The notes under the pieces were generated by a model. It worked only from the letters and a program-made list of their open reading frames with translations. It searched no databases and had not been told where the DNA came from. The position numbers and the translations under genes are program-made. Source: Euborellia annulipes (lineage: Eukaryota > Arthropoda > Insecta > Dermaptera > Anisolabididae). From it: 64,000 nt of DNA. Of the stretch, positions 53,224-62,284 are shown piece by piece (position 1 is the stretch's first letter; each line of letters starts with the position of its first letter). The DNA is taken from positions 427,270-491,269 of the forward strand of contig JAKCPI010005689.1 of NCBI GenBank assembly GCA_023213315.1, given 5' to 3'.

Positions 53224-54035
53224 TTACAGCTCAACGTGAAAAGTATGTTCTTTAGCAGGGAATGACTGATCAAGCACCGCAGCATGATAAGCTTTAAATG
53301 CATCTAAAATGGCAGTTTCACCTGATTGCTCTTTCATAAAATTGCGAACAAAGCGCGCAACTCGACCAAAAGTTAAACCCAGCATATCTTGTACAACCAA
53401 TACTTGACCATCGGTTGCATTACCTGCACTAATACCAATTACAGGTGTATTTGGGAATAATTCAGCAATTTCTTGTCCTAACTGAGCAGGAACACATTCA
53501 AGTAATAACACCGATGCGCCCGCCTCAACTACAGCGGTACAGTCAGCAATGAGCTGATCTGCTGCTTCACGTGTTCTAGCTTGTAATTTATAGCCACCAA
53601 ATACATGTACAAGATTGAGGTGTTAAACCTAAATGTACACAAACAGGCACCCCATTGCGGGTTAAAACTTGCACGATTTCACTTAACCATGCGCCACCTT
53701 CAATTTTCACCATTTGAGCGCCAGCCTGCATGACTTTTCTTGAGTTTTGCAAAGCATCATTTAAAGGTTGCATAACTCATAAATGGCAAGTCTGTCATGA
53801 TCAAGGCATGCTGGTTACCACGACGAACCGCTGCCGTATGATAAGCCATATCTTCAACGGTGACTGGCAAAGTTGAATCTCGCCCTTGAATTGCCATTCC
53901 AAGAGAATCACCAATTAAGATTGTATCAACTTCAGCAAGTTCCATTGCTTTTGCCATGCTTGCATCGTAACAAGTCAGGCAAGAGAACTTGCGTCCTTCG
54001 GTTTTAAATTTTCTTAAGTCACTTAGACTAATCAT
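53224..54035 (-). CDS. panB: Ketopantoate hydroxymethyltransferase, two frameshifts
   Basis: Transfers a hydroxymethyl group from methylene-tetrahydrofolate to ketoisovalerate, first step of pantothenate synthesis. The start [20 protein letters not shown] is followed by metal and substrate motifs [20 protein letters not shown], then [24 protein letters not shown], and the C-terminal [17 protein letters not shown] and [19 protein letters not shown]. The frame breaks at 53760-53762 (T3 for T2) and 53611-53612 (A2 for A1). Without the extra bases the protein is 269 residues, standard. It lies in folK-panB-panC. Confidence 0.95.
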
Positions 54036-54081
54036 GATGATATCCTCTACAGGAGTTCGCAGAACATAATGAATCGAGAGT

Positions 54082-54566
54082 TTAAGCCCAAGACTCATCA
54101 GCAAGTACAGTCAGTGTCGGCTGCTGTATCAGCTCTAAATCTTTGAGTGGCTGACCATTCAATTGTAAATCTGCATCTAAATCTAATAAGGGAATTACAA
54201 CAAAATCTCGTTGTAAAATTCCTATGTGCGGCACAGTTAAGCGCTCATTGTGAATTGTTTCATTGCCATATATAAGCAAATCCAGATCTAAGGTTCGCTC
54301 ACCCCAACGACGAAGTCGTACACGACCAACTTCTTGCTCAAAACGTTGTAAATGATCCAACAAATCTAAAGGCGCAAGATCCGTATTTAATTCTGCAACT
54401 GCATCTTTAAATAATTTGGCTGGTCTTGAGGCCCCATAGGTGGACTTTGATAAAGTCTAGAAACTTTAACCATTCCTAACGTCTTAAGCTTAGCAATGGC
54501 TTCAGATAAAATTTGACGTGAATCGCCTAAATTACTTCCCAAACCAATATAAGTGGTTATTGTCAT
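54082..54566 (-). CDS. folK: Hydroxymethyl-dihydropterin pyrophosphokinase, one frameshift
   Basis: Pyrophosphorylates 6-hydroxymethyl-7,8-dihydropterin in folate synthesis. The ATG at 54566 overlaps the pcnB stop (ATGA). N-terminal [20 protein letters not shown] and [18 protein letters not shown], then a break at 54406-54408 (T3 for T4), then the HPPK signature [17 protein letters not shown] and [19 protein letters not shown]. Corrected length is 161 residues, the family size. A pcnB-folK pair is common in gammaproteobacteria. Confidence 0.94.
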
Positions 54567-56039
54567 TGCGTTGGCCCAAAAACAACTTGGCTTAAATCGC
54601 GCTGTACCCGCTTACGTTTTAAAATTGGATGATCACCCGTCACGCCTGCGTCTGAAGAAGACGCTTTTTCAACAAATCGGCTTACAGCCTGATCTTGTCT
54701 AGTACGTTCTTTTTTCCCACGGCGAGTGCGTGGTTCCGGAATATCAACCAAAGGTTCAATTTCCGTCTCAACTTTATTATTTTCGATAGGCTCAGCAGCA
54801 GCTTTACGGCGGTTTCTAGCTTTCTGACGATTATATTGGCTAATAGTAGCTTCTTTTTCGTCATTCGACATTTCTTGGTAAGCTTCCCACCAGCTTCCCA
54901 TTCCTTGTGTTGTGTCATCACCTGACTTTTCACGAAGTAATAAGAAGTCAAAACCAGCACGGAAGCGAGCATGCCCTGCCAATGCTTCTATTTGCTGTGG
55001 TTTGGGATTAAGCAAACGAGTCTGCATTTCCCAAACTTCACGAATAAACGTTTCTGCAAAGCGAGGAATAACTGTGCGTGTTGCTTGACGTTTTAAAACA
55101 TCTAAACCAGCCTGCGCACGGGCTTCAGCCGGCACAATGCCTTTAGATAAGTAAAACTCACAACGTTCTAAAAACGGCTGCCATAGTAACACTGCATAGA
55201 AAAATGCAGGATTAATGGTTTTACCCACTTGTATACGTTGATCTGTATTCTTTGCTGCTCTTAAAATAAATGCAGTGAGATTAGGTTGAACATCGGCAAA
55301 AAGTTGCTTCCAGACACCAAACTCAATCAACATTGGCAGAACACGCGCCAAATGCCCCATTGTGAACAGCTTCTGAGATTCATCATATAAACGATGCGGA
55401 GAGACATCACGCAATAATTGCGTCATTTCGGCATTAAATATGTCGAGAATATTTGAATCAATTTTGAAATTTAACTTGGCCGCAAAGCGTAGAGTTCGCA
55501 GCATACGCACAGGATCTTCTTCAAATTTTTTTTTTTTACGCTGTGCTGGATCGCCCAATAAACGCAAAGTTTTGTTTTTAACATCTTCAATCGCTTTGCA
55601 GAAGTCGAGCACAATACTCTTACGCGGTTGGTAATATAGAGTATTGATAGAAAAATCACGTCGAGCAAAGTCTTGTTCGATGGTACCCCAGTTATTGTCA
55701 CGTAAAATCATGCCTGAGGCACTCGTAACTGCTTTTTTAGGAGGGGCACGGAATGTTGCCAACTTCAATAAGCTCACGACCAGAATAGACATGTGCCAAT
55801 TCAAATCGACGGCCAATGATTCGGCAACGTCGGCCAAAAACCTCTTTAATTTGAGCAGGTGTCGCATTGGTGACTGCATCGAAATCTTTAGGATTAAACC
55901 CTAGCATTAAATCACGGACACCACCCCCAACAATATAAGCTTCATAGCCAGCTTTAGTCAGGCTATCGATCACATCTAAAATCGAAGAAGGAAGTTGGGC
56001 TGTGGACAAACCACATTTTGACGCTCGCAAGGTTTGCAA
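54563..56039 (-). CDS. pcnB: Poly(A) polymerase I, one frameshift and a poly-lysine insert
   Basis: Adds 3' poly(A) tails that speed RNA decay. A TTG at 56039 with AGGAG ten bases before it is the only good start. The nucleotidyltransferase core shows [28 protein letters not shown], with DFDAVT as the metal motif, and then [13 protein letters not shown]. The frame breaks at 55759-55760 (one extra base before [10 protein letters not shown]). Near 55531-55542 a run of 12 A (coding strand) adds four lysines to [24 protein letters not shown], where relatives have no insert. The C-terminus is basic and disordered ([12 protein letters not shown]). About 491 residues corrected. Confidence 0.92.
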
Positions 56040-56165
56040 AAGACGCTGTCTCCTACGTCAGGACGTAAATAACAAGTTGTCGCTAATCACAGCGCTAACG
56101 CACACAAAGGGCAATTTGATTCTCTGTAGTTTGCGCATGAAATGACAGGTTGACAAACAGATGAT

Positions 56166-56553
56166 TTATAAACTCAACCGTGGTTTATTCTTTTCAAAAA
56201 TGGCTGGACCAATACCTTTTACGTTTTTAAATTCATCAATATTTTTAAAGCCACCATTCTTTTGACGGCGTTCCACAATCGCTTGAGCCTTTTTCTCACC
56301 GATACCTTTTAGCTTTTGAAGCTCATCAATATTGGCTTGATTCAAGTGAATTTGCCCTGCAGAATCAATCATTGTAGTACTTTTTGAGACATTAGAATGA
56401 GAGTGATTGCTGCATGCTCAACTTCTGATCATACATCTGCTGTTTAGCTTTCCACCCCTTAAAATTTTGATCGAAAGATTGAGCCTGAATAAAGGTTGAT
56501 GAAATCAGGCTCCAAAATAAAATAATAAAATACTTACTCTTCGAAAGATTCAT
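56166..56553 (-). CDS. comEA: ComEA-like helix-hairpin-helix DNA-binding protein, one frame break
   Basis: Periplasmic DNA receptor used in natural transformation. The N-terminus (MNLSKSKYFIILFWSLISST..QAQS) is a signal peptide; the frame shifts near 56415. The C-terminal domain has the two ComEA hairpins: IHLNQANIDELQKLKGIGEKKAQAIVE and FKNIDEFKNVKGIGPAIFEKNK. Full length about 128 residues. It starts inside the last 20 bases of mazG. Acinetobacter species are often naturally competent, which fits; other ComEA-like HhH proteins remain possible. Confidence 0.82.
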
Positions 56554-57342
56554 GCTGAGTTGCATGTGTTTTTTCCCCTAACTTTAAGTGCCGCTTTGCC
56601 TGATTCCACAATTCATCCATTTCAGACAAGCTCATGTCCTCTAATGTTCTTTGCTGCTTTCTTGCTTGATCTTCAATAAAAGCAAAACGGCTTCTAAATT
56701 TATGTATTGTCGATAAAAGTGATGTTTCACTTGAAATCGCAAGTTTACGTCCTACATTCACCAATGAAAACAGGCAATCTCCAAATTCATCTTGAATTTC
56801 ATCCATATTTTGATTTTTTTAGCGCCTGCTTGAACTCATCCAGCTCTTCTTCTAGTTTTGTATAAGCATCTTCTACGGTTTCGAAGTCGAACCCAACTTT
56901 TGCTACATTTTCTTGAATTTCTTGTGCCTGTAACAGGGCTGGGCCATGCTTTATTTCATCTAATCTTGATTGTGGCTTCCCTTGCTTTTCTTGCTGTTTA
57001 ATTTGTTTCCACAGTTCACTTACTTGTTCTGGCGTTAAGTTATTAAATTGATCTGCCTGAAAAACATGTGGATGACGGCGAATTAACTTCTCGCTTATTG
57101 CTTCAATCACATCTTGAAAAGTTAAAAGCGCCTTGCTCACTAAACATTTGTGATTGAAACACAACTTGTAATAGCAAATCACCCAGCTCATTTCGAATTT
57201 CTTCAATGTCACCCTGACGAATAGCGGCCTCGACTTCATAGGCTTCTTCAATGGCATATTTAGTAAGACTCATGGGGGTTTGAGCTTGATCCCACGGACA
57301 TTTTTCTCGTAACTCTTGCATAATTTTAAGCAATTTATCCAT
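56534..57342 (-). CDS. mazG: Nucleoside triphosphate pyrophosphohydrolase MazG, two frameshifts
   Basis: Hydrolyses NTPs to NMPs and can lower ppGpp in E. coli. First MazG domain: LLKIMQELREKCPWDQAQTPMSL, then YAIEEAYEVEAAIRQGDIEEIRNELGDLLLQVVF, with the EExxE and ExxD metal motifs. The second domain: VGFDFETVEDAYTKLEEELDEFKQAL and DEIQDEFGDCLFSLVNVGRKL. Breaks are at 57124-57127 (A4 for A3) and 56814-56820 (T7 for T6). Corrected length about 268 residues, normal. In E. coli mazG follows relA; here relA lies 5 kb away with a different cluster in between. Confidence 0.93.
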
Positions 57343-57454
57343 GCGTAGCCCTCAAGTTTAAAAAAGTCGGTCAGTAAAACTAAGATTTTAATTTGTTATG
57401 ATCAAAATCAAAGCGATTAAATCAGTCGCACTATTGTACTGACAAAGAAAAAAG

Positions 57455-58229
57455 ATGAGACACAGTATTCTGATTAGTGGCGCCGCTCAAGGTATTGGGG
57501 CAGAAATTGCATGTGTATTTTATCAACAAGGATATAAAGTAGGCATTTATGATATTAATGAATCGCTTGCTCAAAAACTAGCAAGTGACTTGGGACCCAA
57601 TGCCTGTGCTGGCTATTTAGATGTAAGTGATTACGGTCAATGGCAACACATATTAAAAGAATTTACTGACTGGGCTGGCGAACTCAACATCTTGGTAAAT
57701 AATGCCGGCATTCTATATTCTGGTGCATTTGAAGCGATTGATATTAAAGCTCATCAAAGAACAATAAATATTAATGTAAACGGTGTCATTAATGGTTGTC
57801 ACGCTGCCCTACCATATTTAAAGCAAGCTGCTTTTGCACGTGTCATCAATCTCTCTTCAGCCTCTGCAATTTATGGGCAGGCCGGTTTAATTTCTTATTC
57901 GGCTAGTAAATTTGCTGTTGACGGGGGATTACTGAAGGCTTAGATGTGGAATGGAAGAAATACGGTATTCGTGTTTTAGATGTGATGCCGTTATTTGTAC
58001 AAACTGCAATGGTCAACAATATGGATGCTAGCACCATTCAAAATATGGGGATAGATTTAACACCAAATGATATTGCTCAACAGGTGCTTACACTTGTAGA
58101 GAAAAGGCTCATTTCTGGACCCCTACTCACACTCCAGTTGGCATAAAAACCAAGCTACTTTATCAACTCTCAACCTTAAGTCCCCAATTTCTAAATCGCT
58201 TAACTAATATTTATTTATCAAGAAAGTAA
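57455..58229 (+). CDS. Short-chain dehydrogenase/reductase, two frame breaks
   Basis: NAD(P)-dependent SDR of about 257 residues. The cofactor motif ISGAAQGIGAEIACVF (TGxxxGxG type) is at the start, NNAG in LNILVNNAGILYSG, the catalytic Ser in VINLSSASAIYG, and YSASK supplies Tyr and Lys (YxxxK) at about 150. Breaks occur near 57928 and near 58107; after them the frame continues WKKYGIRVLDVMPLFVQTAMV and then HFWTPTHTPVGIKTKLLYQL to a stop at 58229. Substrate unknown. Divergent from mazG. Confidence 0.87.
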
Positions 58230-58242
58230 TTCAAAAAAGCAC

Positions 58243-58265
58243 TGTCATTTGACAGCCTTTTTATT
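58243..58265 (+). terminator. Intrinsic terminator after the SDR gene, copy 1 of a repeat
   Basis: CTGTCA and TGACAG pair around TT, then CC and five T. The 22-base element is identical to the terminator at 62253-62274. Confidence 0.8.
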
Positions 58266-58695
58266 AAAATAATTTAAAATATATTTATAATGCAATAATC
58301 AAAAATACAAAAATTTAAGTTATTCTAAACTTAAAGCGCCAATAAAATAATTACCAGTAACCATTAATTAAAAAATCTTCAAACACAAAGTATAAATATT
58401 AATAAAAACTAAATAGTTCAATTATTTAAATTCATAAATTTATTTAATTCCCAATAAAACTATAAATATACTTTAAAAGCTAAGATATAAATGATTATAA
58501 AAATTTAATTAGATTATTTATCAAACAAACAAATACTTAAAATATAAAATCCAAAAAACATTCAACGCTATATTACATAAGCCTTTACGTTTATTTCTCT
58601 ATAGAATAAATAAAATCAATAATAAATAAATTATTGAAATACTCACTTTATAAAATTATAGTTCGTTTATTTTTGTAAACTTATGAGTATTTTTT
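58266..58695. other. Very AT-rich intergenic region before the lipoprotein cluster
   Basis: About 430 bases with extremely high A+T and no credible gene on either strand. It precedes the four-gene lipoprotein cluster and must carry its promoter. Such AT-rich stretches often bind H-NS-like silencers and can mark acquired DNA; both are inference. Confidence 0.6.
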
Positions 58696-60064
58696 GTGAC
58701 AAACTTTTCAATAATTAAGCAATCACAACGGCACAAAAAAACTCTTCTGGCTATTCTATTTGGCAGTGTTTTACCTACTGCTCATGCTGGTTTTTTTGAT
58801 GACTACAACCAAACGGCTCAGAGCTTCCGTGCAAACATCACGCAACCCATTCCTGAAGAAACTCATAAATTTTTAGATAAAAAAGCTAAGGGAAACGATG
58901 CTGCACTCTACCTACTTGAAAAAGGTCGTTTACAACAAGCGAATCATCAATACGAAGAAAGTAAGAAATCCTTTGAAGCTGCATTTGCGCTGTTAGAACA
59001 AAGAAACAATAAAGCAAAAATCAGTGCATCAGAGCTCGGGTTTAAAGCTCTTTCACTTGTAAGTAATGACAGTATTATTCCTTATAAGATCCCAGAATAT
59101 GAGCAAGTTTTAGCACATGTCTATCAAGCCATAAATTTTATAGCTCTAAACAATGTAGAAAGTGCTGGTATAGAAATGCGTATCGCCCAACGTATTCAGC
59201 GTGAAATTGAAGTTGCTCACACAAAGGGAGGCGGAAAAAGCTAAAGAAAAAGCTGGCTCCGATAATAATAATCAGAACTTCGACGAAGCTTTTGCTGGCC
59301 TAAATACAATTGCAGGAAAGGTTAAAAATACATATCAAAATGCTTATGCATTTTACATGGCAGCCACTCTTTGGGAAGCATTAGGAGAAGACAATGATGC
59401 TCTCGTTGACTTCAAAAAAGCTTATGAATTGCAGCCTAATGACTTCATTAAAAATGATGTTAAACGTTTAGACATATCTTCAAGCAAAAAATCTCAACAA
59501 TATCCCGTTGTAATTTTTTTAGAGCAAGGCCTAGTGCCTCAAAAAATACCTAATACATTTGCTTTGCCTACTCCAAATGGCTTAATTAATGTTTCATTTG
59601 CTAGCTACAATCCTTCTACCTACAAAAGCCCTACCAATCTTCAGGTGCTTGTAAATGGTAGAGCTATGACAAACACCTCAACCTTAACTGATATAGGTGC
59701 ATTAGCTGTAAAAACATTAAAAGAAAATGTAGCTACCAATATGACATCGCAAATTGCGCGCACAACAGCAAAATATATGGTCCAAAAAGAACTCGGGAAT
59801 CATCTTGGAGCTATTGGTCAAATCGCTGGGAATATTTACAACACAGCCTCTGAAAAAGCCGATGTTCGTGCGTGGAATACTTTACCAAGTAATGCTCAAG
59901 TTGCTCGCCTCACTTTGCCAACTGGCACTCATACCATCCAACTAAAAAATGGTTATATGACTCAAGAAATCAATATTGATGTGAAGCCAAATCAGACTGT
60001 GTTTATTCATGGCATAGAAGCAAATCAAGAAATTTTAACCGATAGTTTTGCTATTACTCATTAA
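58696..60064 (+). CDS. COG3014-like envelope protein, one frameshift
   Basis: About 455 residues from a GTG at 58696 (weak ribosome site). Signal peptide KKTLLAILFGSVLPTAHAGF, then a TPR-like helical part (ALYLLEKGRLQQANHQYEESKKSFEAAF), a break near 59221, further helices (FYMAATLWEALGEDNDALVDFKKAYELQPND) and a C-terminal beta-rich domain with ARLTLPTGTHTIQLKNGYM. The layout matches COG3014 proteins, which are encoded beside YcfL and LpoB in several gammaproteobacteria. Role in the envelope is likely; molecular function is unknown. Confidence 0.75.
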
Positions 60065-60083
60065 TGATTAAAGGATATTCAAA

Positions 60084-60494
60084 ATGAAAAAGGCCGTAAT
60101 TTATTTGAGCCTACTCTCAATAACATCTGTATTTTTTGCGGGTTGCACAGCTCCAAATGCTATGCAAACAAAAACAGATATCGTAACAGGCAAAAGTACT
60201 GTTCGTACTCAGACCAGCAACCCAGTTTTAGCTACCCGTATTAGCGTTAGTCGAATCAATATGACGACTTTAGGTGATATCAAACGCGCTTCTCTTGCAT
60301 TAAAAAACGGTTGGTTCTATGCCCAAGACTTCCAATACAAAGTTGTATGGTTTGATGCAGAAGGAACTGAAATTAATCCAGAAGGTGCAATTTGGAAGCC
60401 TATCAGCTTACAAGGTCGTGAAGTTAAAACTGTTCAGTCGGTTGCACCTAACCCTAGTGCAGTTGATGTATTGATTTACATGAAAAAAGATTAA
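60084..60494 (+). CDS. ycfL: YcfL-family lipoprotein (DUF1425)
   Basis: 136 residues with a clear lipoprotein signal ending in VFFAGC (lipobox, Cys at about 21). The mature domain has NPVLATRISVSRINMTTLGDIKRA and FQYKVVWFDAEGTEI, the YcfL/DUF1425 pattern. In E. coli ycfL lies directly upstream of lpoB (ycfM), as here. Ribosome site AAAGGA upstream. Intact in this window, unlike its neighbours. Confidence 0.88.
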   Translation: MKKAVIYLSLLSITSVFFAGCTAPNAMQTKTDIVTGKSTVRTQTSNPVLATRISVSRINMTTLGDIKRASLALKNGWFYAQDFQYKVVWFDAEGTEINPEGAIWKPISLQGREVKTVQSVAPNPSAVDVLIYMKKD

Positions 60495-60556
60495 TTTCTT
60501 AAGTTTTCTAAACCTAAATTCACAACATTATTTAAAGATAGATACAGGACATTTTA

Positions 60557-61166
60557 ATGAAAATTAAATCACTATTATTAATTACAGCAATGAGTAGCGC
60601 TGCACTTTTTTCTGGCTGTGCTTCACAAACCGTTAGCTATGGTGATGCACAATCTGTTGAAACTTTAACAAAAGATTTTGGTTCGACGGACTTGCAGCAA
60701 ATTGCGACAAAAATGGTGGATGACATGCTCGCTTTCCCACAAATTATTGATATAACAAAAAATCGTCGTCCTGTTTTATTTGTTGACAAAATTAAGAACA
60801 AATCTCAAGAGCATATCGATACAGAGTTCTATTACCGATACGATTCAAAACCGTTTAATCAATTCAGGAAAATTCCGCTTTGTAGACATGACTTCCTGTG
60901 GGTGCTGTAGCAGACCAAATGGCTTATCAACAACGTAGCGGAATGGTAGATAAACGGGTACTGCTGTACAATCTGGCTCACAGGGATTGGTGCCGAGTAT
61001 ATGCTGAATGGTAATTTATCTAAGCATTGTTAAAAACTCAGGCGGAAAAAAGTGATGTTTATTATAAATTCACTTTAAAATTACTGAATTTAAAAACTGG
61101 AATCGTTGAGTGGACCAGTGAAAAGAAATCCGCAAATCTGCAAAAAAATCTACATTCGGCTTATAA
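60557..61166 (+). CDS. lpoB: LpoB, activator of penicillin-binding protein 1B, several frame breaks
   Basis: Outer-membrane lipoprotein that stimulates PBP1B. The signal ends LFSGC (lipobox, Cys about 21). Recognisable segments: YGDAQSVETLTKDFGSTDLQQIATKMVDDML, RRPVLFVDKIKNKSQEHIDT, then in shifted frames NRLINSGKFRFVD, MAYQQRSGMVDK, IGAEYMLNGNLS, YYKFTLKLLNLKTGIVEWTSEK and TFGL-stop at 61166. At least four shifts lie between 60830 and 61140, the densest break zone in the window. Corrected size is about 200 residues, typical of LpoB. Confidence 0.85.
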
Positions 61167-61238
61167 GCTTTTCTAGTTAATTCCTTTATAGCATGGCACT
61201 TATTAATTGCTATGCTATATAAATAAAAAGGAGCCTTT

Positions 61239-62246
61239 ATGAGAAAAATATTTTGCGCAGTACTATAGTCTTACTGCCACCTCAAGTTTTGCCGCTTTAC
61301 AAGAAGTTATGAAAGAAGCTTCAGGTAGTGGACCAACTCAGCAACAAGCTATTGCAGAAGCTTTACTTACTGCTGCTCAATCTGTGAATGGAACCAAAGT
61401 AAGTTCACAAATGGGTATAGCTGAAGAAGTTAATATGGTTATGACAGATCACCACTGGTCATATCAAGGCAAAAGCTCACCTGTGTTTAGTGTCCAAACA
61501 GAATCTTCGGGTGCAATTAACCGTTTTCAAGTTCTTAGTGTTTCTGGTTCAGGCAAGCATTATAAAGCTCGAGTTCGAGCTTATATTAGTAAATATCAAT
61601 CAAATGTAGCTGATCAACACTTACGAAGAATGGCGGTTTTTCCTTTTCAAGTAGTTGAGTCAAAATTTTAACTTAGCATCGGGTGAAGACCCATATGAGT
61701 TTGTGCAGGAAGTAGCTGACCTCATTGGTACGCAAATGGCAAATTCACGACAACTAAGTTTAGTAAGTCGAGATTATATTGAAGAAATGGCAAGCGAGAA
61801 TGCTTTCCTCGCATGGGATGGTGCGCCATCGGAAATGGCAAGAATTGCCCAAAAAGTAGGCGCGGACTATATTCTGGTTGGTAGAATTAATGAAGCCCGC
61901 ATGGTTCAAGGTCAATCTTTTTACGGTGCAGTTCCAGCTGAACGTGATGCAATTAAACTGAACTGGCGTGTGATCGAAGTAAATACAGGGCAAAATTGCA
62001 GCAGCTGGCTCTATTAAGCAACCACCGCAAGCAAATGTTGGCAATTTAGTCACACAAGATACTCCGCCTTCTAGTACCGAAATTTTCGCAGATCAAGTCG
62101 TTAATGAGGTATTGCGTGGTTTATCTTTGAAATCAAATCATTACTCTCAAAACCAAGATAGCTTTGATAATCAAGTGAATTCTTCGCCATTATCAGATGC
62201 AGATCTTCCTTCAGGCTCTAGCGAAAAACCATCCATTGGTAAATAA
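61239..62246 (+). CDS. CsgG/LpoB-like envelope protein, three frame breaks
   Basis: About 335 residues from an ATG at 61239 with AAAAAGGAG before it. After the first break (about 61265) a signal region SLTATSSFAALQEV is readable. The first domain (EASGSGPTQQQAIAEALLTAAQSVNG) resembles the LPP20/DUF-type domain of envelope proteins; the second (AVFPFQVV, then SRQLSLVSRDYIEEM and AQKVGADYILVGRINEARMV) is a CsgG/LpoB-type domain. Further breaks at 61663-61666 (A4 for A3) and 61991-61993 (G3 for G2). The C-tail is polar. Likely a partner or paralogue of LpoB; it is last in the cluster and followed by a terminator. Confidence 0.72.
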
Positions 62247-62252
62247 AAGAAG

Positions 62253-62274
62253 CTGTCATTTGACAGCCTTTTTA
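62253..62274 (+). terminator. Intrinsic terminator after the lipoprotein cluster, copy 2 of a repeat
   Basis: Same 22-base hairpin and T run as at 58243 (CTGTCA/TGACAG stem). It separates the cluster from the convergent relA. Confidence 0.8.
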
Positions 62275-62284
62275 CTCAATTTAT

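Noticed and set aside
53224..53511. panB segments as separate small genes
   Set aside because: The pieces join into one standard PanB of 269 residues; none has its own ribosome site.
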